Shown here one piece after another: positions 28,038 through 36,300 of a stretch of DNA of 64,000 nt. The notes beneath the pieces were generated by a model that was not told where the DNA came from, ran no database searches, and saw nothing but the letters and a program-made list of their open reading frames with translations. This DNA is from JAXGPF01 sp964463985 (GTDB taxonomy: Bacteria; Verrucomicrobiota; Kiritimatiellia; JAAZAB01): contig CAYXEK010000008.1 of NCBI GenBank assembly GCA_964463985.1, forward strand, positions 1 to 64,000. The letters run 5' to 3'. A program made the position numbers and the translations under genes. The stretch's first letter is position 1; each line of letters starts with the position of its first letter.

Positions 28038-29210
28038 ATGAGTGCAAAACATGCCCGCATGGCTGGTCTATCCTGCTTGTTGATGACTGTCTTGGCGATG
28101 AATTTTTCATACGCCGGCCCGGATGGCGCTGCTTATCAGGCCAAAATGAAAGAAGCTTCGAGGGCCCAGGCGCGCGGTTTGTGGATGGACGCCGCGCAGG
28201 CGTTTGACGCGGCAGCCGGGCTGGCGGCGGATGACGCCCAGCGCGCCCTGGCGCAATTGGGGCAGGGACGCAACCTGGTGGCGGCCGGCGATGCCGGCGC
28301 CGGCCGGGCAACGCTCCGCAAGGCGCTTGAATCGCAAGCGCTTAAACCGGATGATTGCGCCGAAGCCTGGAAGTTGATCGGCAATTCCCACCGCGGCGAA
28401 TATTCGTTCGACCTGGCTGTCGAAGCTTATACGCGGATCATCAGCCTGAGCAATGTCAACGTCGCCGGCCAGGCGCGGGGCTTTGCCGCCATCGGCGAAA
28501 CGGAATACGCGCGCGGAAATTATCCCGGCGCGCGCGAAGCCTGGGCCCGGGCGCTGGCCCTGCCCCGGGTAGCGCCGATCCATCTGCAACCGGCCTGGAT
28601 CGGCATGGGCGACAGTTATATGGCCGAAGGCAATTTCCAGGAAGCCTTCCAGGCATATCAGCAGGTTTTAAAGGCCGGGAACGCGGACGCGCCGACCAAA
28701 CAGCGCGCCGGAATCGGCGCGGGCAACGCGCTCTATGAAGCCGGCGATTATCCGGGCGCCTGCAAGGCTTACCTGGCGCTGGCGGACAAGCACCAGGCGC
28801 CGTTGACCGTGATCGAAAGGCTGGACACCATTTTCCGGATGCAATTGCATAAGGCCGCGGCATTGCGCGCGGCGGGGAAATTGGCGGCGGCGCGCGCGGA
28901 ATACGCCATGGTGCTGGACATGGAGAGGGTGGAGGATCATCATCGGGCGACTGCCCGGCTGGGAATCGGCCAATGCCTGGAGGCCGAAAAACAATTCGCC
29001 GAAGCGCGCGCAGCCTATGCCGCAGTTATGGCCATGCCGGGCGTCCGCTGGCCGGACCGCGGTCGGGCGCAGATGGGGCTCGCCCGCTGTTTCGAGGCGG
29101 AAGGCAACCGCCAGGCGGCGCGAGAGGCGTATGCCAAATTACTTGACATGTCCAACATCGCGGAGTCGGACAGGGCGGCGGCGCAAGCCCGGTTGCAAAA
29201 TGAAGGTTAA
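28038..29210 (+). CDS. Exported TPR-repeat protein
   Basis: 390 aa. AAGGAGG upstream of ATG 28038. The signal peptide covers about residues 1-28 ('LLMTVLAMNFSYAG'). The rest is almost all alpha-helical 34-residue-type repeats rich in 'GxAxxxxGxxxxAxxxYxxxL', at least eight units (e.g. 'AWKLIGNSHRGEYSFDLAVE', 'GNALYEAGDYPGACKAYLAL', 'GLARCFEAEGNRQAAREAY'). Such periplasmic TPR proteins act as protein-interaction scaffolds. It lies 15 nt after the giant glycosidase-like gene and 8 nt before the next gene, so it is probably part of the same operon and may help assemble exported enzymes. Specific partners are unknown. Confidence 0.75.
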   Translation: MSAKHARMAGLSCLLMTVLAMNFSYAGPDGAAYQAKMKEASRAQARGLWMDAAQAFDAAAGLAADDAQRALAQLGQGRNLVAAGDAGAGRATLRKALESQALKPDDCAEAWKLIGNSHRGEYSFDLAVEAYTRIISLSNVNVAGQARGFAAIGETEYARGNYPGAREAWARALALPRVAPIHLQPAWIGMGDSYMAEGNFQEAFQAYQQVLKAGNADAPTKQRAGIGAGNALYEAGDYPGACKAYLALADKHQAPLTVIERLDTIFRMQLHKAAALRAAGKLAAARAEYAMVLDMERVEDHHRATARLGIGQCLEAEKQFAEARAAYAAVMAMPGVRWPDRGRAQMGLARCFEAEGNRQAAREAYAKLLDMSNIAESDRAAAQARLQNEG

Positions 29211-29218
29211 TTTTTCCC

Positions 29219-30913
29219 GTGAAACCAGCGATACACGCAACGGCGGATTTTGTTGACGACCTGGTTTTTCACGGCGAATTATATACCCCCGCGCAGTTGG
29301 ACGGTCTGCTGGCTTCCCTGCAAAGGCTGGGCGTCGCGCGGCTGGACTGGCATTACGACACCTGGCACGATCTTTACGAGCGCATGCCTTACCAGGGCCG
29401 TCGTAATCTGCTGGCTTATATGGCGGAAAAGGCGCATGCCGCCGGCATGGAAGTCCACGCCGTTTTCAAGCCGTTTGAGATGGGCGGCCTGTATCACACC
29501 CATTTCATGGTGCCGCACCCTTTCCCGCGACCGCCGGGCATCCCCCTCCTCTGCAATCACCTCGGCATTTCCTACATGGTTGATCCGTTTGTTCTCTCGC
29601 ACCCGGAAATGCGCCTGAAACGCATGGCCGGGGATTGGAATCCCCCGGGCCGGGTTACGGAGATAAGATTGGTCAAATCCGACGATGCGCCGGCGGAAAT
29701 CCGGCGGGAACATTTGTCCATCCTGACCAGCCGGCGCAACGGTGAATCGTTTTTATACGAAAAACCATGGGGCCTGCAGGAGCGGATCGAGCAGCGCGGC
29801 GGCAGACCGCGGCGCATATTGGCATTGCAGGGTCTGGACCTGGATGAAACGCAGCGCTATATCACGGTCAAATGTTCCCGGCGCACGCCGCGCGGTTCTT
29901 TTGCCAACGCTATGCACGAGATCATGGAAATCTATTCCAACGGATGCCGGCTGCCCGCCCTGGCGTTCGACGAGCATATCGGCCTGCGCAAACTCCAGCA
30001 AAGCCGGCTTAACCAGGGCCGGCCGCTGTATCCCGGGGCGGGAATCATATCGCCGTATGCCAGGCACCCGGACGTCTTGGAGTTCGTCAGGGACACCCGC
30101 AGGATTGCCGATATCTACGAAAATTATTTCCGGCTTGACGTTTTGACCCCGCAGGAATGGCATGATCTGCCGGCTGCGGTCCGCGATGATTTCACTCCAT
30201 GTCTTGACCGCGATCATGGCGCGATGTCCGGGTTCGCCGGCCTTTACCGCGGCAAGGCGGAGTATTGTTCGTCGTTGCTTCATCCGGTTTACCCGGAAGT
30301 GCGCAATTACTGGCTGGATGTCACGCGCCGCTGCCTGGCCTGCGGCGTGGACGGCGTCGGGTACCGCGTGGAAAACCACAACCGCAGCAGCGAGCCGGAA
30401 CTGTACGGTTTCAACGCGCCGGCGCTGGCGGCAACCGGCGGCCGCGCCGATCCAGAGGCCTTGGCGCAGGTGAACGGCGCCGCCTACACCCAATTCCTGC
30501 GCGAGGCGCGCGACCTGCTGCATGCGGCCGGCAAGGTTGTCACGCTCCAGATTGCGACCGACACCAATCAGAAACACGGTTATGCACCCTGGAATTTTGA
30601 ATGGCAATGGGAACGCTGGATCGAAGAGGATCTGGCCGATGTCGTTTACGCCTATCCCCGCGCGCCGGATTGGGCGGAAGATGATTTTGCTGGCCGCGTG
30701 GCGGCAAAGGCGCGCCGGCGCGGCAAGCCGGTCGTTTTCAAGTGCGGCGTCGCGTCGGCGGCCGTGGAGCAGGCGCTGCGGTTCGCGCGGAACCATGCCG
30801 GCCCGGATGCCGTCAACCTGTACGAAACCGCCTTTTTTACCCGGATCGGAGAGAATGGCAGGTTGGAAGGCAGCCGGGAATTGGAGAAGGTTGTTGAAAA
30901 TTACCGGATGTGA
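29219..30913 (+). CDS. TIM-barrel protein, glycosidase-like, unknown specificity
   Basis: 564 aa from GTG 29219. GAAGG lies 11 nt upstream, and the next in-frame ATG would remove the first barrel strand. No signal peptide. The N-terminus 'LDGLLASLQRLGVARLDWHYDTWHDL' region and 'LLAYMAEKAHAAGMEVHAVFKPFEMGG' region are typical of early beta/alpha units in hypothetical glycosyl hydrolases. Later come 'CGVDGVGYRVENHNRSS' and 'GKVVTLQIATDTN'. Charged candidates lie at strand ends (Asp in 'LDWHYD', Glu in 'RVENHN'). It follows the TPR gene by 8 nt. I infer a carbohydrate-active enzyme in the cytoplasm. No family can be named safely. Confidence 0.6.
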   Translation: MKPAIHATADFVDDLVFHGELYTPAQLDGLLASLQRLGVARLDWHYDTWHDLYERMPYQGRRNLLAYMAEKAHAAGMEVHAVFKPFEMGGLYHTHFMVPHPFPRPPGIPLLCNHLGISYMVDPFVLSHPEMRLKRMAGDWNPPGRVTEIRLVKSDDAPAEIRREHLSILTSRRNGESFLYEKPWGLQERIEQRGGRPRRILALQGLDLDETQRYITVKCSRRTPRGSFANAMHEIMEIYSNGCRLPALAFDEHIGLRKLQQSRLNQGRPLYPGAGIISPYARHPDVLEFVRDTRRIADIYENYFRLDVLTPQEWHDLPAAVRDDFTPCLDRDHGAMSGFAGLYRGKAEYCSSLLHPVYPEVRNYWLDVTRRCLACGVDGVGYRVENHNRSSEPELYGFNAPALAATGGRADPEALAQVNGAAYTQFLREARDLLHAAGKVVTLQIATDTNQKHGYAPWNFEWQWERWIEEDLADVVYAYPRAPDWAEDDFAGRVAAKARRRGKPVVFKCGVASAAVEQALRFARNHAGPDAVNLYETAFFTRIGENGRLEGSRELEKVVENYRM

Positions 30914-30943
30914 TTTTATAATGCCGGAAAGGGAGGATGGATT

Positions 30944-32582
30944 ATGCATGCATGTCAACTCAGATTGTCAGCCATGGCGCGGATGCCGGCGCGGCTTGGC
31001 TGGTCACGCGCGGTATGCGCCGCCTTGTCCGTGCTGGCGGCCTCGGGATTGCGGGCGCAGACGATTTATGTGGATGTCAATACGGGCGATGACGCGCGCA
31101 CGGGACTGGGCGACTGGACCAACGCCGTCAAGACCATCAGCAACGGCGTGAGCCTGGCGCAGACCGGCTATACCGTGCTGGTGGCCACCGGGACGTATTA
31201 CGTGGCGACCAATATCCTGGTCACCCGCGCCATCACCATCCGCAGTTGGAATGCCGGCGCCCTGGATCCGTCCAACACCGTGATTGACGGCCAATCCGCC
31301 ACGCGCTGCATGAACGTGGCTTATCCCGGCGTTTTGGTCGCGGGTTTTACCTTGCGCAATGGCAATAGCGGCGCGGGGTATGGCGGCGGCATCTATCTTG
31401 GCCGCGGCGTCATGTCCAATTGCTATGTGCATCACAACACATCGGTCAACCGCGGCGGGGGCATCTACATTGGTCTGGCCGACGCCCTGGCGGTGGATTG
31501 CGCGGTGTACAGCAACACCGTGTCGCCCACGGGCGACCGCGGCGGCGGCGGCGTGCTGGTCAACGCCGGCGAATTGCGCAATTCGCTGGTATTTGATAAC
31601 GGCTGCGTGACCCGCGGCGGCGGCGTGTTCGTCATGACCGACGGCATGGCGCGCGGATGTTCGGTCTTCAATAACTCCGCCAACGAAGCCGGCGGCGTTT
31701 ATTGCGGCTGGCATTCCACGGCCTCGGCGGTCAGCAACCGGATTTACGGCAATGTGGCGACGAATTTCGGCGGCGGCATATTCTGCGGCACGATTAAAAA
31801 AGGATCCTTGCTNNNNNNNNNNNNNNNNNNNNNNNNNNNNNNNNNNNNNNNNNNNNNNNNNNNNNNNNNNNNNNNNNNNNNNNNNNNNNNNNNNNNNNNN
31901 NNNNNNNNNNNNCGGAGGTGGAGGAGTTTATCTGGGCGCGCCCGGCCGGATCGAGCATTGCTCAATTGTCAGCAATCGTGCGCCCTGGAGTTCCGCGGGC
32001 GGCGCGTGTCTGTACCGCCAGTTTGCCGTCTATTCCTCCGGCGCCTATGATGACTTGACCATCCGCAACTGCCTGATTGCCGACAACCAGGCCGCGGCCG
32101 GCGGCGGCTTGCTGTTATATGCCTGCGATACCAACAAAGCCGTCCGCCTGGAAAACTGCACGGTGGCGGGGAATGCGGCGTCGAATTACGCGGGCGGCGT
32201 GTGGTTTTACCAGTCAACCAACGCGACCCTGACCAACGTGATCGCCTATCACAACAGCGCCCCGGCGGATGAAAACATCCGCACCAACAATTCGGCTTAC
32301 ATGCTGGGTTATTGCTGCGTGACGCCGACCAATCACCTCGGCGAGGCCGGTGCGCTGGTGAATGTGACGACCAACGATCCCGGGTTCCTGGCGCGGGAAT
32401 CGGGCAATTACCGGCTTAATGCCGGCTCGCCGTGTCTGAATGCCGGGTTGATTCAGGACTGGGCCCTGTTGCCGGACGCATCCGACCTGGAAGGCCAGCC
32501 CCGGCTGGACCGGGTTACGCGGCGGATAGACATGGGGTGCTACGAGGGATTGCCGGGCTGCACCATCATCATGTTGCGGTAA
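30944..32582 (+). CDS. Exported GG-rich beta-helix protein, interrupted by an assembly gap
   Basis: GGGAGG precedes ATG 30944. The signal peptide ends near 'SGLRAQ', then 'IYVDVNTGDDARTG' and 'VKTISNGV', nearly identical to 7932-9776. The coding frame before the gap (to 31812) and after it (from 31914) differ by the arithmetic of 100 Ns, so the true gap length must be a multiple of three. By alignment with 7932-9776 about 86 residues are missing, so the hole is probably near 258 bp. The C-terminal part carries 'DLEGQPRLDR', 'DMGCYE' and the end 'LPGCTIIMLR'. It shares an almost identical block ('CCVTPTNHLGEAGALVNV') with the paralogue, which suggests recent duplication or conversion. Confidence 0.75.
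31813..31912. other. Assembly gap (100 N)
   Basis: Exactly 100 N, a scaffolding placeholder inside repeated beta-helix coding sequence. The real length is unknown; frame logic and the paralogue suggest about 258 bp. Confidence 0.97.
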
Positions 32583-32646
32583 CAGCAGGCGGGCGTGCCG
32601 CGCCGCACTTTGGCGAAGAAAGTTTGTGGTGAGTACACGTGAATCC

Positions 32647-32670
32647 TGGAGGGTAAACTCCCGGTGGGCC
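32647..32670 (+). repeat. Degenerate single copy of the GGAGGGCGAAGC family
   Basis: It starts TGGAGGG and ends CGGTGGGCC. About 18 of 24 positions fit the family consensus. No facing partner arm is evident. Confidence 0.5.
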
Positions 32671-32735
32671 ATCCGGTTTTACCATCATGCAATTTAATGG
32701 TTTTGATTTTTCCGGAAACGGCTAAACAATCCGTA

Positions 32736-32762
32736 CCTTCTTTGCGGCTTGGCTCCTTTGCG
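32736..32762 (-). repeat. CACAAAGGCGC-type repeat, single copy
   Basis: The reverse complement reads CGCAAAGGAGCCAAGCCGCA and onward, matching the left arm at 12059 in its shared core (CAAAGG.GC.AAGCCGC.AAG). It lies just upstream of the propeller/LamG gene. Confidence 0.6.
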
Positions 32763-32793
32763 GGAAAACAAAGCGGTTTTGCATGGAATGCTG

Positions 32794-35088
32794 ATGAAAA
32801 AAATAATTTTTCGCCTGCTGGTTGCCGGATTACTGCAGGCAGATATCGTTGCGGGCCGGGAGGGCGAAGGCCACACGCCGTTTGCAATCGGTGCGCGGCG
32901 CGAATTGCCGGTGGACGGCTTCTGGATTGAAAAATTGTCGGGGGGCGCGCGGCGGGAATTGAATCATCCGGCGCGGCGCAATGTCGCCCTGGACCACAAC
33001 GTGCCGTGGGAGGGCAATACCTGCGCGTTTCATGCGGTGTTCCGCGACGGGAATATTTACCGGATGTATTACCGCGCATCGCATCAGCAAAAATTCGCCG
33101 ACAAACTCCAGGTGATCCATCCTTTTTTCATCTGTTACGCCGAGAGCCGCGACGGCATTCATTGGGCCAGACCAAACCTCGGGCTGGTCGAGTTCAACGG
33201 CTCGACCGAGAACAATATAATTCTGACCAATCATTGTTCCCACGGATTCAGCGTTTTCAAGGACCTGAACCCGGCCTGCGCGCCCGCGGCGCGCTACAAG
33301 GCCGTTACCCGCGGAAGTTTCCGTTACCAGTCGCCGGACGGCATTCGCTGGGCTTTGATGTCGCCGGACCGGACGGTTCCGGCCATTGACGGCGACTCCC
33401 AGACCGTGGTTTTCTGGGATGCCGTCCGGGCGCGTTACGTCAGCTTCGCGCGGGCGGGCATCGGCGCGGTGCGCTGGATCAAAACCAGCGTATCGCCGGA
33501 TTTTTTGCGCTGGTCGGCGCCGGAAAACATCAAGTGCCCCGAGGCGCCGTTGAAACATCTGTACACCAACCAGACCGTTCCGTACCACCGCGCGCCGCAT
33601 ATTTTCATGGCCTTCCCCATGCGCTTTTCCCCGCGGCGCTGGGCGGCCGGTTTTTACGGCGGCATATCCGACGGCGGTTACATGACCAGCCGGGATGGCG
33701 AGGTGTTTCAACTCTGGGATGAGGCGTTTATCCGGCCCGGACCCCAACGCTCAACCTGGCTGAATCGCAATAACCTTATCGCCTGCGGCGTGGTGGAAAC
33801 CCCCTCGGATTTGCCCGGCGCCCCCGCTGAACTGTCGCTTTACGCGACGGAAGGATATTACGAGGGCGATGGCGTGCGCCTGCGGCGGTATTCGCTTCGC
33901 CTGGATGGATTCGTTTCCATCCGCGCGCCGCAATCCGGCGGCGAAATGCTTACCCGCCCCTTGCTTTTTAACGCGCCCGCGGTAATGGCGCCAGCCGCCG
34001 GGTTTACGGTTGATGAAAACACGCCCGCGTTTGTGAACGACTCGCGGCCGCTGGCCGGGCGGGCTTCGCTTTCCGTCAGCCGCGCGATCGGCCAGGGAAC
34101 GGTGTTGAACCTGACCGGCGCGCGGCAGCTTGGATCGAACGTGACGCTGGCCGCCCGGGTGCGGCCCCTGCCGTCCGAGTCGGGATATATGCGGCTGTTT
34201 TCAGCTTACGCCCCAGCCGCGCCGTCGCGCGAGCGGACGCGCCCGGAATTCATCGGGCCGGCCCGGGAAAACGCGCATGACCAGGGCTTGACCGCTGCCG
34301 GCTCGGGCGAATTGACATTTTCGGTGTCATTCGGCCGCGGTTCTGCGCCATTTATAACTTTCAGTTACGACGGAAATCATGTCGTCGTCCGGCCGAAAGA
34401 TCCGGGGATGATCGGCGGTTTCGATGTCTGGGACGCCCTGAACCGGCCGGGCGGCGGCGATGAGCGCGGCAACCATTTTGCCGTTACCTGGCAGGATGGA
34501 GTGATTGATCTTTATTTCGACGGACGCCAGGTGGCTTCCGGCGGCAAACCCGGCGCCGGGGCGATTACCCTGGCGCGCGGCGATCTGCGGTTCGGACAGG
34601 ATTACAACCAGCCCGAAACCGCGTTCACGGGCGAGGCGGATGACATCGCCGTGCTTAAACGCGCCCTGGCGCCGCATGAAATTGCCGTCCTGGCCGGCGC
34701 GGGCGCCGCGTCGCTGCTCGATCCGGATATTGAGGAAGGTGTTTTATTCAACATGGAAAACGACCCGGTCAACAGGATCACAGACGGACTGCCCCGCGAT
34801 GGATCTTCGGATATCTCCCTGGCGCGGGAAACCGGCGCCGTGCAGTTGCTGATCAATTACGCGACTTCGGTTTTCGGCGGGCTGCGCGTCGAAATCCAGG
34901 ATGCCGCCGGCATGCCCCTGCCGGGCTTCCGCCTGGACGAATGCGATTTGATTTACGGCGACCGGATCGAACGCGCTGTGACCTGGGCCGGCCGGAGCGA
35001 ATTGCAAGACCTGGCCGGCCGCCCGGTGCGACTGCGTTTTGAAATCAAGGACGCCGATTTATACTCCCTGCGTTTCGGGCGGAAGTGA
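32794..35088 (+). CDS. Exported propeller-like protein with C-terminal LamG-type domain
   Basis: 764 aa from ATG 32794 (MKKIIFRLLVAGLLQADIVAG, an obvious signal peptide); further ATG/GTG codons upstream lie in a repeat. About residues 60-400 contain blade-like strands of the GH32/GH43/sialidase-like type ('FRDGNIYRMYYRA', 'YAESRDGIHWARPNLGL', 'SPDGIRWALMS', 'WDAVRARYVSFARAG'). About 440-650 resemble a concanavalin/LamG sandwich ('VIDLYFDGRQVASGG', 'LRFGQDYN', 'ADDIAVLKRALAPHEIAVLAG'). The 'DG.HW' motifs recur in many unassigned exported proteins of glycan-degrading bacteria. I infer a glycan-binding or hydrolytic role and cannot identify catalytic residues. It converges on the esterase gene with 44 bp between stops. 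Confidence 0.7.
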   Translation: MKKIIFRLLVAGLLQADIVAGREGEGHTPFAIGARRELPVDGFWIEKLSGGARRELNHPARRNVALDHNVPWEGNTCAFHAVFRDGNIYRMYYRASHQQKFADKLQVIHPFFICYAESRDGIHWARPNLGLVEFNGSTENNIILTNHCSHGFSVFKDLNPACAPAARYKAVTRGSFRYQSPDGIRWALMSPDRTVPAIDGDSQTVVFWDAVRARYVSFARAGIGAVRWIKTSVSPDFLRWSAPENIKCPEAPLKHLYTNQTVPYHRAPHIFMAFPMRFSPRRWAAGFYGGISDGGYMTSRDGEVFQLWDEAFIRPGPQRSTWLNRNNLIACGVVETPSDLPGAPAELSLYATEGYYEGDGVRLRRYSLRLDGFVSIRAPQSGGEMLTRPLLFNAPAVMAPAAGFTVDENTPAFVNDSRPLAGRASLSVSRAIGQGTVLNLTGARQLGSNVTLAARVRPLPSESGYMRLFSAYAPAAPSRERTRPEFIGPARENAHDQGLTAAGSGELTFSVSFGRGSAPFITFSYDGNHVVVRPKDPGMIGGFDVWDALNRPGGGDERGNHFAVTWQDGVIDLYFDGRQVASGGKPGAGAITLARGDLRFGQDYNQPETAFTGEADDIAVLKRALAPHEIAVLAGAGAASLLDPDIEEGVLFNMENDPVNRITDGLPRDGSSDISLARETGAVQLLINYATSVFGGLRVEIQDAAGMPLPGFRLDECDLIYGDRIERAVTWAGRSELQDLAGRPVRLRFEIKDADLYSLRFGRK

Positions 35089-35132
35089 TTTCCGCCGGCG
35101 GACGCAGGCCGCATGCCGGCCGTACATGACCG

Positions 35133-36134
35133 TCAGCCGCCTGCCGGTATGGGTGTCTGCCGCGGCGGTTGGAGCAGGATGGCACGCAGCCAGGCCAGTT
35201 CTTTTTCCGCCTGCCACGGTTCGATGCAGTGGCGGCCAAAGGGATAGATTTCAATTTCCTTTTCCGCGGATATGCGGTTGTATGCGGCAAAAATGCATTC
35301 CGGCGGCACGGCTTCATCGTCCAAGCCGCAGGAAACCAGCGTCGGGCACCGGATGCGGCCGGCGAAATTCATCACGTCAAAGTAACTCATGGTGCGGTAA
35401 ACCTGCTCCATTTTGTGCGGGTAACGCCGTAAAAAGGCCGCCAGCTCGCCGCCCGAGGCCGTCTGCGTGACGATCCGCTTGTCCCACCAGCAGTAGCTCG
35501 GCACATCCGCAATGCAGGCGGCTACTTGACCGTTCAAGGCGGCCATGGCCAGCGCTGTGCCGCCGCCCTGGCTGGAGCCGCCCACTGCCACGCGGCCGGC
35601 GTCAATCTCCGGGATGGACATTGCCAGGCGCAGGCAGAGCAGGGCGTCCGTCCAGGCATGATACAGGAAATAAGAACGGTGGTCTTCAACATTCATGACG
35701 ATGAACGATTGCGCGCCGCAGCGGGTCAAACTGGTTGCCGAGCCGGTTTCGCCGCCCTGCTGCCGGAAATCCATGGCCACCACGGCGAATCCAGCCGCTA
35801 CCCAGCGCAGGTGCTCGTAGGGACGGAACCGGCTGCCGCCTCCGCCATGATACCAAACCATGGCCGGCGCCTTGCTTTTCCGGGCTGCCGGAGGCAGGAT
35901 GACCCATGCCTTGACGGCGGTCCCGTCCAGCCCGGTAAAGACGGTGTCCCGGACTGCAACGCCCTCCAGCGGATAGGGGATGGCGGCAGACTGGACGTTA
36001 AGATCGTGGCGGTCAACTTTTTCGCAGTTAGCGCGCCAGAAGTCATTGAAGTCCGGCGGCGCGGTTAAATCCACCTGAAAGCTTTCAAGCCCGCGTACAC
36101 GTTCCTGAATCAGCGGCGACATCTGAAAATTCAT
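35133..36134 (-). CDS. CE7-family acetyl esterase (acetylxylan/cephalosporin deacetylase-like)
   Basis: 333 aa from the ATG at 36134, preceded on the minus strand by AGGGA; a longer frame up to 36179 lacks a ribosome site. The alpha/beta-hydrolase triad is intact at the family's usual positions: Ser188 in GGSSQGG, Asp272 or 273 in 'GLDDEAVPPE' and His302 in 'FGRHCIEPW'. In the well-studied Thermotoga enzyme the triad is 188/274/303. The signature RGQ is RQQ here (124-126), and the usual HE after the catalytic His is HCIE. The expected job is removal of acetyl groups from sugars in the cytoplasm. It is read away from the following gene, across a shared 166-bp region. Confidence 0.85.
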   Translation of the reverse strand: MNFQMSPLIQERVRGLESFQVDLTAPPDFNDFWRANCEKVDRHDLNVQSAAIPYPLEGVAVRDTVFTGLDGTAVKAWVILPPAARKSKAPAMVWYHGGGGSRFRPYEHLRWVAAGFAVVAMDFRQQGGETGSATSLTRCGAQSFIVMNVEDHRSYFLYHAWTDALLCLRLAMSIPEIDAGRVAVGGSSQGGGTALAMAALNGQVAACIADVPSYCWWDKRIVTQTASGGELAAFLRRYPHKMEQVYRTMSYFDVMNFAGRIRCPTLVSCGLDDEAVPPECIFAAYNRISAEKEIEIYPFGRHCIEPWQAEKELAWLRAILLQPPRQTPIPAGG

Positions 36135-36190
36135 GGCCGGTTTCCCTGATTGAAATATTTCGGCTTTCATGTTAAACAATTAAACCAACT

Positions 36191-36233
36191 TCCAAACTCA
36201 CGTTTTGAATGTTTTAAGGTTATGCGCCGGAAC
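36191..36233. repeat. CCAAACTC..GTTTTG repeat (copy 1)
   Basis: The run from CCAAACTCACGTTTTG to GCGCCGGAAC matches 48211-48254 at roughly 36 of 44 positions. Here it lies between divergent genes, whereas the other copy lies between co-directional genes. A dispersed repeat is therefore likelier than a gene-specific signal. Confidence 0.55.
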
Positions 36234-36245
36234 ACCGGCGCTTTT
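36224..36245 (+). terminator. Hairpin with short T-run in a divergent intergenic region
   Basis: GCGCCGG/CCGGCGC (36224-36230 and 36235-36241) with an AACA loop is followed by TTTT. It looks like a weak intrinsic terminator or leader hairpin ahead of the SGNH-like gene. Confidence 0.35.
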
Positions 36246-36300
36246 AAAAGCAACCATTATACTTCATTTTTAACCTGGATCAAACAAAAAGGAGGCAGCC

